From Cryptomeria japonica (taxonomy: Eukaryota > Streptophyta > Pinopsida > Cupressales > Cupressaceae): a DNA stretch of 64,000 bases. Shown here piece by piece: positions 38,460-51,430 of this stretch; the first letter of the stretch is position 1; every line of letters starts with the position of its first letter. Location of the stretch: positions 156,264,971-156,328,970 of the forward strand of contig NC_081411.1 of NCBI RefSeq assembly GCF_030272615.1. Direction: 5' to 3'. Both the position numbers and the translations under genes were made by a program. Below the pieces are notes generated by a model that was not told where the DNA came from, ran no database searches, and saw nothing but the letters and a program-made list of their open reading frames with translations.

Positions 38460-41400
38460 AATGTAATGCCCGCCAAAATACCCTAGAGAAAATAATTGAT
38501 CTAACCAACAAAAAGAGATTTTTTTTAAAAAACCATTTACTAATACAACATAGGGAACTATCATAACTTCAATTATTAAATTAACTTCATAAGAATGCAT
38601 AAAAATAATGAACATAACCATAGCTATACATATATAATGCAAGTGAAAATAACATCATAAATATAAACATATGTTCACTCATTCTTTCCCTAGGGTATCT
38701 TAATGCAGCGACTTTCTAACAACATAACAATAACACATCCATACCATGAAATCATTAACATTCATTCCTTTTAAGATCTATTCATTAAATTTCCTATCAT
38801 GAGGTTATGAACTACCAATTCATGTCCTTATAACCTCATTAACCATCTAAGTTAATTTTAAAGCACCAAATCAAATGTTCCTAATTCTCATAGTAATACA
38901 TCATGAAACTACCAACATCTTTCTTCTACAAATGTAACTAGTTTATTTTATCAAGGACAACCAATACACATATCATCAAGATTACTATCCACACACATAT
39001 GCAAGATAATAACAACAACTACTAATCTACTTCTAAATAGGATTCCACGCTACCAATAATTCAAGAGTCATATGATATTACACGAATAAAAATAATCTAC
39101 TTATTCAATTTCCCCTAATTCAACATAGGATCTCATTTCCAGCATAGTGAACACTTCTACAACATGAATCATATAATAATACATCATCTTAATCCATTAA
39201 AAATCATAGTTTCTATATCATCAAGTCCTATTACTTAAGAGGATATGATACAAATACATAGTCTCTTCTACTACATCATATCCTAATGTATAATAATACA
39301 AGTTACATAAGAACATATCCTTCTTTCACATTTATAAGTCATCATGATACAATGTTATCTCTAATACATATAAATCAGCTCCATAGATCAACCGCATAAT
39401 AAAGAACCATGAAATCTATAGCCATACATACTAGCATCCAAAGAAGAAAATCCCAATGGATGAAGGTACCAAACTACCCAACCGTGTGGAACCTAATAGG
39501 AACCACCCCTCGTGCTAAGAGATGACATGGGGTTCCAACTCACACTCAAGACCTAGGTTGATGCCTAACTACCAAGGGACTCAATAAGACAACCATAAGA
39601 TAACAACCAATAATAATGAATCAAATCACATCACAAGGCTAATCATAAATCAATAAACTCCCAGAGGCATAATCAACATAAAAGCATAAGGATAATGGAC
39701 ACATGTGGGGAAGAGTTTCATCACATGCTATTCTAATGAGGAATCCACCTCCACCTTAGAGCCAAATAAGGTAGGTTAGTTAACCACTCCAACGGTCTTA
39801 CCAACCATAGATCCCAAAACCATCTCCCTAGGAACTGCCATTGGGGCATACAAATCAAAATTCATTATCTTGTTTAAGTGAATTCCTAATTACTTAAACC
39901 CACTAATCAATTATTATGGTTATCACTTATAATTAAAAATAAAAACTTCATGTGGTTCCAAGATAGGTCTAGGCCCTAAGCATCCTTTCTAGGAACGTCT
40001 TGGAAGCCCATTGCTCACAAACCCAATCCTACACATGCAAGAGACCACTCTCCCAACCATGGACCATAACCTTAGGGTGAAACATGCATCAAAATTAAAT
40101 CACAATAACAACATGAAGGCTGACAAATGACATAAACACAGTCACAACATCACTGATACAATCCGAAGTATAAGATGAAACATACACTCAAAGAAAGAAC
40201 AAGAGCCTCCACCAAAACATTGCAATAATGAACCAAATAATAAACATGAGAGAAAAGAATAATAAAATATAAATTCCAATTCTCAATAGTGAGGAAAAAT
40301 AATTCTACTGGAACTTTCATAATCATTCCTCAACAACGAGGCTTTCATCCTCTTGCTGGAGCATATCAACATAGTCTACAATAACCTTAATGGTAAGGCA
40401 CAAATTCTCTTACCAGAGACAAAATAATCATGTGAAGGTCAAGATGGCACCATATACAAATCTGAGAAACTTAATTCAATCACAAAATGCCCCTGAAAAA
40501 AGCACAAAATCTGAAAAACCATTCATACCAACAAAATTGCCAAATCTTGCACCCCTAGAGCATTTCAGCACTCCTAGGAGCCAGATTAGCATTCCCATGT
40601 CATACATTTGCATTCTAGGTCTAAAATTTAGTGTTTTGAGTCCAAACAATAGCATTTTGGGTTTAGAATGCAGAAAACAAGGTAAATAGATAAAACATGA
40701 AATGAAACTTGCCCAGTTTTTCATAAGGACCCACATACAACGAAGAAACTCTCCTAGAAGGTGTGGAGGATGAAATAACATTAAGAGAACACATAAATAA
40801 AATAATAATAACATACAAAAAATAATTGACATAAATATCCAGTCACATCCATACTTAGATGTGCATAGAACTCAAGGAGATGCAATTAAGCCAAAAGGGA
40901 TACAAAATAACATTTCAAAAGGGCATTATAATTCCCAAAACACACTTATGCCACCTACAATATAATCAATGAATGAAATGCAACCTGAAGACTTCCTGAA
41001 AGAAACTTTTGGGCAATGCTACTAACAACACTCTTGCAAATAAATGTATACACTTGAGGAGATGCATGAAAATACATTAAAGGATTCTAATATCAATGCA
41101 GGAGATTGTTAAATCTCAATCAAGTTCACAAGGAAAAGGAATACATAGACACATATGCAGAATATGCATTTCTAGAAACTCCCCGATTCCAGATTTTATA
41201 ATACTTCAAATATAAATTCAATCATTCATAAATTCTTTTCCCAAAACCAAATTTGAAATATTTAAACATAAAAATCCATCCCATAATCAAACTCTCAATA
41301 GTCACATAAAACACAATCTTTTCAAATTAAATTGTAGAGAGAAGCAAAGATCCAACTTGGCAATAGGCAAAACCAACTGATGAAGAACAACCCAAAATCC

Positions 41401-41610
41401 AATGACTCCAATTCCAAATCTTTAAATCAATTACAACAATCCAATTCCAATTCAATCAAGAATAAAAATGTTTTATTCCAAAAACTTGTAGAAAAGTCAA
41501 CCCTGACAATGCACAAAAAAAATCATTGAATAGAAAATTAAACTCAAACTATAAAAATCCATTGGCCTATCAAAAAAATCCATAAAACCATTTATTATCT
41601 TTAGACATAA

Positions 41611-44221
41611 TGTGCCACTAAGAGCCAAGGTGAATCAATGATTACAAGCTTTTCCATTTATCAACCCTATGTGTGAATCCCTATTATTATCCTATTACTG
41701 AGTAGGTCTACTAGTAAGATAAATCAAGACATTGCAATGCAAGCATACACAATGGCACATCCCATAACACCAGTATATATGAGGAAAACCCAAGATGGGA
41801 AAAACCTCGGTGAGAAATGTTGCTGGAGTCTACTGCTCCAATCCAGCCTCACAATGAAATACTTCGGCTACAACATTTAGGGCACCAACCCAAGGAGTAC
41901 CACTCTTGCAGTTTATGGGCACCAATGCAAAGGAGCTACAACTCCTGCTATTTATGGGCATCAACCCAAAGGAGCTACAACCCCTGCACCGAGCACCAAC
42001 CTAGTGATTTTCAAAGAATCATTATCAAATACAAAAGTAATAAACTATTACAAGTGAATCTTAAAACCACTGCATATAATCTATCTACCAATATCACCCC
42101 TTCTCTATCTTATCGGTTCTCTACTCTTCCTGCCACTCTATCTCTCTTCACCTTTCTGCTGGACCACTATCTTCTGCTCTCTACTACAATCTTCTGCTGC
42201 TGCTTTACCAGATCGATACAACTAGTTACCTTTCTTCTGCTTTTTCTCTATTGAATCTTCTCTTCACTCGCTCTGCACTTAAACACTCTCTATTATCTTC
42301 CGGTTGGTTCTAGCATTGTCGGTTGACTTCACTGATACTCTCTTGTAGCTTGTTGGTTTCTTTGACCTTACCGGTTAAACCTCTGCTAAAACCTATTACT
42401 GGTTATCTCCCTTTTGCTCAATCTCTATGACCCTCTATAGATATCACTTTTCATCTATTTCTCTATTTGGCCTTTGGCATTACTTGACAGCATCTCTCTT
42501 TGAGGCAACAATGAATTCAATCTTCACCTGCATATTTATGATCAGACATTCCTGCCAAAAATAACATTTGAAGTTGGCACCTTAGGGTTTCTCCTACTGA
42601 TCATGAGGAACATCGAATCCAATCAGATCTCCTTCTAGAGATTGATCACCCACAAAAAATCAATCAAGCTCCACCAATCTCACAGCTTCCAATACATGTT
42701 TGCTAAGTTTAGCAAACACGACGTTGTATGTCGACCTGCATCTATCAAACACCATAAATGGTTTGATGATTTTCTTCACCAACTTCAATCTTTATCCAGA
42801 CATCCTACATCGATCTGTGCACTCCATCAATCCGATCAGATACATCCTTCCTAGAGTTGGAACCCCTCTGCAACTCGACCCACAATAGTCACATTCAACA
42901 TTAAATGTTGACCAAGTCTACAACAACCTCACCATCATGACACTGCATTGACCTCTACAATCTACTTCAACCCCACGTGGCATCCTTGTTGGTATCCATC
43001 TCAGCTAAGACCTCTGTGTTAGTTCAGATAAGATCACCGACCAAACACTCAACTGGTGCACACCTACCAAACATCTAACCCTACTGGTATGCCTTCTCTT
43101 AGCACCTTTTTCAACATCCACCTTAGCTCACTATGTCGAACCAACATGGTCATGGACCAATATCACACAACCAATGTATGCTTCATACTACCAGTCCCTC
43201 TTTGCCTGCCAATTAACCTTCTTGTCGTATCCTTCCTTGTGCTTGTGGATCTTGTCATCCCAATCATCAATCATGTTAGTCTTTAGCAGCTCTCTTGAAG
43301 AACACATCATGTGCATCTTCATCAGACTGAAAGCACTTCACCTTTGTCTCTCTATCCACTTATTTGTATGCCAGTATTCTCCTTGTTTACCAATTTGCAT
43401 GTTTCTGCCTTCATACCGGTAGTGTGCATGATATCTTTATGCCAACTATCTCCATCTGTTTTGCATTTGTAGGACACCACTTTCCATCTGCATACCAGTA
43501 ACTCCATGTGTATAACTACAGAGTCTCATTTTCATTTGACTAGTTCTCTTCTCAACCTTTCCAAGGAGGTAAAATCACCATCTTAACTCTACCTTTTCTG
43601 CCTTGGTAGAACAATATGTCTTCTCATGCTGAGCCAGTGCACATCTATGAAAATATCCTATAGAGGCTTCCTCATCTTCTACATTAGTCATTCGGTCTAT
43701 GCATCTAATCACCTGCCTCTTCTTACTCAAATTTTCTTATCCCTGAGAGTCAATATGTATGCCAAGTAAACTGGGATAAGCAAGGCATTACCATTAACTG
43801 GTAGGAAGGGATCTATGTCACCTACTGGTATTAATGTGACATTCTTGAGGAGTAGATGCATCTTCAACTTGACATATGACTAGGTAGCTTTACCATATGA
43901 CATCCTTGCTTACTGAAGAAACACATACTCTGTCACTCTTCTCTTCATCCGGTGGGAATCCTACTGCATAACATCCAACTCTTACAACTGGACTACACAA
44001 GCTTCACCTTCGATGTTGGTGTGATTCCTGTAACATTCCAGTTGGCAGCCACTCAAAGCCAACACATTACTTATCGATCATCATACCATACCAGTCTCCA
44101 ATGCATGTCAACAACAAATCCCAACACTGACTTGTGTACCGGTGACCTACAATACTTGACTAGCATCAATGTCACCAATACACTTCAATCTCCCATACCG
44201 GTTATGCAATACTAGTTGACA
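41611..44221 (-). repeat. Copia-type LTR, probably solo
   Basis: Plus view: it starts TGTGCCACTAAGAG...GGTGAATCAATG and ends AGTTGACA, with TG/CA ends. Near 41,775-41,815 it has 'gaggaaaacccaagatggg' followed by 'aaaaacctcggtgag', which matches the equivalent stretch in the LTRs at 52.6, 58.3 and 62.0 kb. No primer site lies at its left and no clear target duplication was found. Boundaries are uncertain. Confidence 0.45.
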
Positions 44222-45056
44222 TCAATGACAACGCAATGCCAATAATTATACCTACCATACGTGAATATGAGGTAGATAATATAAAACTATATTATTTACT
44301 TACCCTCATAGAAAACAACCAATAAGAATGAAGGGTAGGCAAACTTTATAATATAACCAGTTATGCAAATAATAATAATATGATAGTAGTATAAACATAA
44401 ATGGGATAATAACAAATCAAATCCCAATAATAAATAAATAACCATTAAACACTAAATAAATAATTACATAATCAATTAACCAATAAGTCAAATAAATTAA
44501 TCTCAATTAAATAATTATTAAATATCAACAATAAATTAACTATCAAATAATCAGTTGTACACTAAAAAACTAAATAAATAAATAGCCATGCTATATAATG
44601 AATTAATATAAATAATAAGAAATCATATTAATCTGATTATTAATCAAAAAATAACCACACAACCACATCACCTCAAGCAACCTGACAAAAGGGTCAAACA
44701 CCAACACATGTCTCTAACCACCAACTTGCACCACAATACAACTGACAAGGTGAACAACTAAGCGTAGAGTATGAGAGGGAAACACATGCCATCTCTGACA
44801 ACTTGTCACTGGGATAAGACATGCTTAGACCTATGGAACTAGGTGGAGTTAAGGTCTGGTACCTACAAACCTGCAACCACCACCAAACACAATACGACAC
44901 ATATACATCAAATATACATCACAAATGATTAGGCAAGTGATAGAGAATCACAAAGAAACTAGAATAAAATCACATACACCATAGTATCAAATCAATCATC
45001 ATGATCATAGAATAGGATTAGCATAGCCAAGATATCATCAAAATACCATAAGTAAT

Positions 45057-45430
45057 ATGATCCATACAAAAGATGATAAGCTCATGCCCTACAAACACAT
45101 GGTGGATGATTTCATAAAGTACTTTGTGCACATCACCTTTGACAATATTCCAAGACTAGACAACAAATTTGTTGATGCAATGACCACTATTGCCTCACTT
45201 CTAGAAATACCAGAGAAACATAATCGTTATGAATTCTTAGTGGAACAATTATTTTCCCCAACCTATGACAATTCAACATCCCAAGTCATATGTGCCCTAA
45301 CCAGTTCCAATTCCCCTCTATACAGGAAGATCTATGACTATCTCAAAGACAATACCCTCCCACCAAACCTATCTTGTAACAAAAAATGAAGCTTTATCCG
45401 ACAAGCAGCCTACCACACCTTAGCCACTAT
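45057..45430 (+). pseudogene. Ty3/gypsy RNase H-linker fragment
   Basis: It opens IHTKDDKLMPYKHMVDDF and keeps IPRLDNK, TIASLLEIPE and FLVEQLFSPTYDN. This is the same polyprotein slice as at 11,426-11,955, here on the plus strand and ending earlier. A stop at 45,387 interrupts it, after which SFIRQAAYHTL continues. The two slices are clearly related but differ at many residues, so they are independent copies of one family. Confidence 0.75.
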
Positions 45431-46137
45431 AGGAAAAGGCATAGGTTGGGAAACGAGTAGCACCAAAAGCATCTTCTCACAGTAGAAGCATACCTTACAG
45501 TACCATAGCTACCAGTAGATTCAGAGTACAGTGTAGATACATATCCTTAGCCACCAATTTAAGATTCATATATAGTTCAATAGCCCGCAACATCGGTGTA
45601 GAGAAAATATCACTCCGTGCCTCGATTCAGAGAGGAAATGGCAAATCTAAAGATTTCCAAAATGTCCCTAATGCAGGAAAAGAGGGTATATTTAAATAGA
45701 TTTGTTAGTAACCATAGCAAACAAAAGTAGATCTTGATCTTGAATGGTGATTGGGAGCACTACAATGGCGACTTATAAATTGACATTCCATAACGTGGCC
45801 TCGTACCTGGTAATTGTGAGAGTGCGAAGGGGGAAGTACGACCGCTCTATTTTAGGGCCCCCAAAATAAAGTTAGTGAGGGTTGCACAACATCATATATA
45901 ATCATAGATTATGAGCATATATAAACCATCAAATATAGATCTATCATGAATATAGTCTGACATGTATCAATAATCCTCATGAATCATCAAATAGCATATG
46001 TCCATATTAGTATCTAGCATCAATAATAGCATCAGAGGTAAAGATAGAGTAATAACTAATCATCAAAGCATCAACCACATGTCTAAATAAGTCTATCGAT
46101 GCATGAATCAAAATGAAAATCTAGGAGGAACACTACA

Positions 46138-48246
46138 TAAGTCCTTTAAGGTAATTAATGTGCTGTCCAAATAAGTGAGCATAATTATCCAAGATCTATC
46201 TTGAACATTTGGCTTTAGAAACATAGGCCTCCCCAAAAATAATGGTGTCATCCACAAACTGTTGATGGGTAAGAGGAGGTAAATGGGAAGCAACTTTGAC
46301 TTTCTTGAGAATTATTTGACCCCTATACCTTAAAATATTTCTTCTAAATACTTTCACAATAATTATAAATAGGTAAGGTGATAGAGGGTCACCTTGTCTA
46401 ATCCCTAAAGGGTAGCCTTTTGGAGAGCCATTTATACACACCAAACATATAAAAAATGCAACACGTTTTCCTAAATCATCTTCAAGAAGCTACCTTTAAA
46501 ACCAATTTTTTTAAGGACCTCAAAAAGGAAATTCCAAGAAACTGTCATAGGATTTGGAGATATTTAACCATACCTGCCTACTTGCTAGATTCCATGGAAT
46601 GGGCCAACTCATGAGTAGTAATGACATCCAAAATATATCTATCCTTGACAAAGTCTTCCTGATTATCTAAATCATCTTATCTAAAACCATTTTGATCCTA
46701 CTAATAAGGATCTTAGACATAATCTTATAAAGGGTATTGCTTAGGCTAATAGGCATGAATTTTTCAAAGAAGCAACATTCTCAAATTTGGGGATTAAAGA
46801 AATAAATGTTGAATTAAATTGTTTGAGGAGTTTACTAGTTCTAAGGAAATCTCATGAAACATTATACACAACCATCCTCATTTGGTCCTAGAATTCATGG
46901 AACAAGGCAGAGGGAAATCCATCCAATCCTGGGGCTTTAAAAGAACCAAATGAGAAGGCCACATCTCTCACTTCCTAAAGGGAGATATTTGAAGTCATTT
47001 GTTTGAGATCTAGGAAACTATTTTAAGAATTATTGTGAGAATCAACAAAGAAGGACACAATCATGTTAGATATCTCTTCATCATCATCCATATTAGTTAC
47101 ATCATCCCTTTGAAGTATTCTTATATTGTTCCTACTATTGTATTTCATAGTAGATTGATGAAATAATTTGGTGATTTTGTCCCCTTCAGTTAGCCATTGA
47201 ACACAAGATTTTTATTTCCAAAATATCTTTTCTTATTTGTTATCCTTGATCCATTAATCTCTTAGGGATTATTCCTCCATACAATTTTCCAAGTAAATCT
47301 ATCCTAACTCTAATCTATCTTGGATAGTTTTCAACTTTAAGACAATGAGTTTCTTATAATTAAAGATGCTACCAAATGAGACTCTATTCCACCATTTAAC
47401 TTTGTCCTTGACTATCTTTAACTTTTGGGTCACCTAGAACATGGGTATCCCATCAAGTGGAGTGCTCCACCACTATTTCATAAGCTTTCCGAAGTCTAGG
47501 TGGTAAGTCCACATGATCTTATATCTAAACAAAAGGGGGTTTGCCCTTAATGCTTCATCCTAGGAGAGTATAATAGCATTATGATCAGACCCAATTTTGG
47601 GGATAGAAAGTAAGGAAATATTGTCTATATTATCCGAATTTCTTGAAACCAAGAACTTGTCCAATATAACTTGGATAAAATGATGGCCTTGCCTCCTATT
47701 TGACAATGTAAATAGGGAGCCTTGTAACCCTATATAGATTTGTCCTATAATAGAAATAAAATAAACCAATTCACTCATTCTTTTTAAAAAGTCATCAAAA
47801 CCTCCTTGTTTTTCTAAAGGGAGCATTCTCCACCCAACATCCACAAATTGGTCAAACTACATAGGATAAGAGAGGTAAGGGATTTACAAAGAGAAGTTCT
47901 ACAAGATCAAGCATTCAGAGCATAGATGTTAATTAAATTCCAACCTTTACTTGTGTTCAGGTTTTGTCTCCTAACAATTAGGCTATTCTTGGACAAGTGG
48001 AATAAGTTCCCAAAGAAGGAGATTAGGTTCCAAAGAGTGGCAATTCCACCTAAAGAACCCTCAGCATCACTAACATAAAAATCAACACAAGGCCAACTAT
48101 GTTTGACAATCATTTGGTAATCCCTTTTTCATTTTAGTTTCTTGCAGAAGAAGAATGTTGGCCCTCTACTCTAGCAGCATGCATTTGAGAATATGTTACT
48201 TAACAAGGCTATTTAAGCCTTTAATATTCCAGAATAAAATATTCAT
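46138..48246 (-). pseudogene. L1-type LINE ORF2 pseudogene (endonuclease and partial RT)
   Basis: It starts at a minus-strand ATG at 48246 with MNILFWNIKGLNSLVK and LLLQETK, the opening of plant L1 apurinic endonucleases. AEGSLGGIATLW (near 48,050), LFTLSNRRQGHHFIQ and GSDHNAIILS (47,560-47,844) follow. Reverse transcriptase shows GYPLGIRQGDPLSPYLFIII and FVDDTIIFGEA (46,196-46,444) and is cut in the segment LDNYAHLFGQHINYLKGL, exactly where the gypsy LTR begins (46137). The rest of RT and the RNase H are absent from this place. Many stops and frameshifts occur in between. Endonuclease and RT assignments are firm. Confidence 0.85.
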
Positions 48247-48589
48247 CTAAACAAGCAAAAAAAATCAGCTCATCCTTGAGTTTCCAAAGGGGCTCCTCAC
48301 TTGAGGAGATCCCAACCTATCATTTATTTTTCTATTTTGAGTTTGAGAGACCATTAAGGGTCCTCTGCTTCTCACTATCCACCCCTTGGGCAACATCCCT
48401 ACTTCTTGTGTCCATTGGAGAAGGTCTACGAAGCATAGAATCCCCTCCTACATCCAATTTCTTTTTCTTTTTAGGTTTTATAGTAACCTATGTCCACTCA
48501 ATTTATAAATATTCCTCTTGGGTAAGTGAAAGGTAATGGGTCACAAATTGGTGGAAGCCCGTGCATTGGAAAATGTGCACTTAGAAACA

Positions 48590-48750
48590 AGGACCTGTTT
48601 TAAAAAATGGGGGCCCATTTTTGCTTCGAGCCCCCTAGGCAAAAATTAATGGGGGCCCGAGGTGAAAATAAATGGGCCCTTTTTTTGTTATTAAATGGGG
48701 ACCCGCTTGAAAACAAAGGGGGGCCTCATTTTTAAAAAATGGGCCCTCAT
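48590..48750. repeat. GGGCCC-rich degenerate repeat
   Basis: Variants of 'aaatgggggcccattttt' recur about six times, some palindromic around GGGCCC, in otherwise AT-rich DNA. No coding role seen. Confidence 0.55.
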
Positions 48751-49058
48751 TTCTAAATTTGATTTTACCCTTTTTTTTTGAGGCACATTTTGTCATTTTC
48801 ATCTGCAACAAGTGAGAACAAGAGATACAAAACAGGCCCTCATGTTGTGGAATCCATTTCAAGCCTCCACCACTAGCTCAAGTACACATTCGATCATCCA
48901 TTTTCACATTTTGTAATTTTCTTGTATATTTTTCCTATTTTTGGGGTCTTATTTAAGTTTCTTCTGGTATTATTTATGTTTTTTTTTAAGTAGCCTATAA
49001 GTAAATTTGTTTTTACATTTTTAAATTCTTAATTTTGATCTGAAATAATCTTGAATAG

Positions 49059-49280
49059 TTAACCCTAAACCCTAAACCAAAATCAACAAATTTACAAATC
49101 AAAACCAAATCTAGATAGTTAACAAAATAAAATATCAAATTTACAAGATACAAGATATCTCACAAACATCAAAACCAAAACCAAACCAAAACAAAACCGA
49201 AAGTTAATGGAAATCAAAACTAAAACCAAATCGAAACAAAACTGAAAATAAATGGAACTCAAAACCAAAACCAAAATGAA
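49059..49280. repeat. A/C-rich tract with short telomere-like motif
   Basis: 'taaccctaaaccctaaacc' near 49,060 is two and a half units of the plant telomere repeat TTTAGGG in reverse complement. It is followed by about 200 bp of degenerate 'aaaaccaaaacc'. It is too short and degenerate for a true interstitial telomere array. Confidence 0.55.
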
Positions 49281-49340
49281 ATATTCATTAAGAATTAGCC
49301 ATTGACCTAGTCAAATTATTATAGATTTGTTAACGATTTT

Positions 49341-49815
49341 CCTATTATTCCATGACATGATGTAATAGGATCAATTATGGACCTATTATGGCATGTCATG
49401 GCATAATAGGACATATTATGCCATCATGTCATATTAAGGCATGTCATGGCATAATAGGAATATAGTAGGACATGGCATAATAGGACACATTATGCCATGA
49501 TGGCAAATTATGTTCCTATTATGCCATGTCATGGTATGATAGGACCAACTATGGACCTATTATGCCATGATGCATTATGTCATGATGGCATAATATGTCC
49601 TATTATGCCATGCCATTGCATAATAGGTCCATAGTTGGTCCTATCAAACCATGACATGGCATAATAGGACCTATTATGCCATGAAACGACACAATCAGAC
49701 TGTTTATGCCATGTCATGACATAAAGGTCCTATTATGCCATGTAATGGTATGATAGGACCAATTATGGACCTATTATGACATGTCATGGCATAATAGGAC
49801 CTATTATGCCATTAT
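49341..49815. repeat. Palindrome array 1
   Basis: About ten copies of the half-site 'cctattatgccatg' occur as direct and inverted partners with 'catggcataatagg'. Many are joined tail to tail into imperfect hairpins of about 28-32 bp. Linkers such as 'aattatggacctattatg' also recur. Spacing is irregular. Confidence 0.85.
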
Positions 49816-50517
49816 CAAAAATGTTGCATATTGCACCATGTTGTCTCAAAAAATGTAATCTAGACATCAAAAACCATACTAGAACTATCAAGATCTTTCC
49901 ATTAAGATATGTTAGTTTTCTCACCAATCACATCACCATCTACATTCAAGATAGTTAATGAATTCATGAAATCGATAGTGAAAACTACAGAGATATCAAG
50001 AGACTTTACTTGTAGTGAGATTTGATCCACTCTAGTAAATTTCAATTCATATTTCCATATTGAATTTGTGATACTTCGGTTAAATGTTTCTAGGAATTAT
50101 TTTTTTAGGTATTGGGCCTTTCAACCAATAAGTGAAAAAATTTAACCACTTCTAGCAAGCCACCATTCCAATTCTTTAAATCAAGAACATATGTACCAAC
50201 ATTATTCTTAGTCCTCATTAGGCAAGACAAAAGTTACCACTATTAGTTATTGGTACGTTTCTAGTGCCTTGGATCATTTTTAGGTGACCATGTGGCCTTT
50301 TCGGCTATTATAGTGGGTTAGGGGAAGTCAATAAAATAAGAGAGATGCATTTTAAATTTTATGGATTAGACAAAATCCATAATTAAAACCACAATTTGAG
50401 CTACTGGACATTGGGGAAACTAAAAATTCAGTTTAGAAGAGGGAAATCCAAATGTATAACCTTAAGTAATTAACATTACAAGCTTCAAATCTTAGATATC
50501 AAAGTTTAGGCTTAGGT

Positions 50518-51430
50518 TTATGCCATGTCATGGCATAAAGGTCCTATTATTGTCCTATTATGCCATGTCATGGTATGATAGGACCAATTAACGACATAAT
50601 AGGACACATTATGCCATGATGGCATAATATGTCTTATTATGCCATGACATTGCATAATAGGTCCATAGTTGGTCCTATTATATCATGTCGTGGCATAATA
50701 GGACCTATTATGCCATGAAATTGCATAATAGTCCACCTCTTATTCCATCATGGCATAATAGGTCCATAATAGGACCTATTAAGCCATGACATGACATGAT
50801 TTTCTTGAATTGCTAACTTCATCATCTAATTCATCTCCAACACCGAAGTACTAATTCAACATGTTTACTTAGTATGACAGGACCTATTATATCATGTCAT
50901 GGCATAATAGGACCTATTATGCCATGACGGCATAATAATTCCTATTATACCAGAACATTGCATAATAGTCCACCTATTATGCCATATAATAGGTCCATAA
51001 TAAGACCTATTAAGCCATGACATGACATGATTTTCTCTAATTGCCAACTTCATCATCTAATTCATCTCCAACACTGAAGTACTAATTAAACATGTTTATT
51101 TAGTATGATAGGACCTATTATATCATTTCATGGTATAATAGGACCTATTATTCCATGACGATATAATAAGTCCTATTATGCCAGGACATTGCATAATAGT
51201 CTACCTATTATGCCATCATGGCATAATAGGTCCATAATAGGACCTATTAAGCCATGACATGACATGATTTTCCCGAATTGTGAACTTCATCATCTAATTC
51301 ATCTCCAACACTGAGGTACTAATTCAACATGTTTACTTAGTATGATAGGACCAATTATGGACCTATTATGCCGTGCCATGGCATAATAGGTCCATAATAG
51401 GACCTATTAAGCCATGACATGACACAATTT
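50518..51430. repeat. Palindrome array 2 with a higher-order unit
   Basis: The same palindromic half-sites as array 1 resume. From about 50,790 they are embedded in a longer unit that includes 'aacttcatcatctaattcat' and 'caacatgtttacttagtatg', repeated four times (starts near 50,799, 51,030, 51,267 and 51,427). The spacer 49,816-50,517 lacks the palindromes and holds no recognised gene. Confidence 0.8.

Larger units (their letters stand above)
38462..46137 (-). repeat. 5' LTR of gypsy element, with later insertions
   Basis: In plus view it starts TGTAATGCCCGCC beside the primer site and ends 'aggaggaacactaca' at 46137, the end shared with the truncated 3' LTR. The 7.7-kb span is too long for one LTR and contains at least a copia-type LTR (41,611-44,221) and a gypsy scrap (45,057-45,430). 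38,462-41,610 and 44,222-45,040 hold no recognisable gene and are taken as LTR sequence by position only. Confidence 0.5.

Noticed and set aside
40390-40832. Opposing open frames of 99 and 118 codons
   Set aside because: They overlap on opposite strands, lack motifs and lie in presumed LTR sequence.
41634-44225. Target duplication ATCAA flanking the copia-type LTR
   Set aside because: ATCAA occurs on both sides, but using it would place the LTR ends at TGATTAC and GTTGAC, losing the CA terminus and cutting into the shared LTR block. Likely chance.
49059-49080. Interstitial telomere
   Set aside because: Only about two and a half units of the plant repeat followed by A/C-rich drift; this short motif is common by chance.
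49341-51430. CRISPR-like array
   Set aside because: Repeats are palindromic with irregular spacing and the spacers are themselves repeated. The DNA is plant nuclear with no cas genes.
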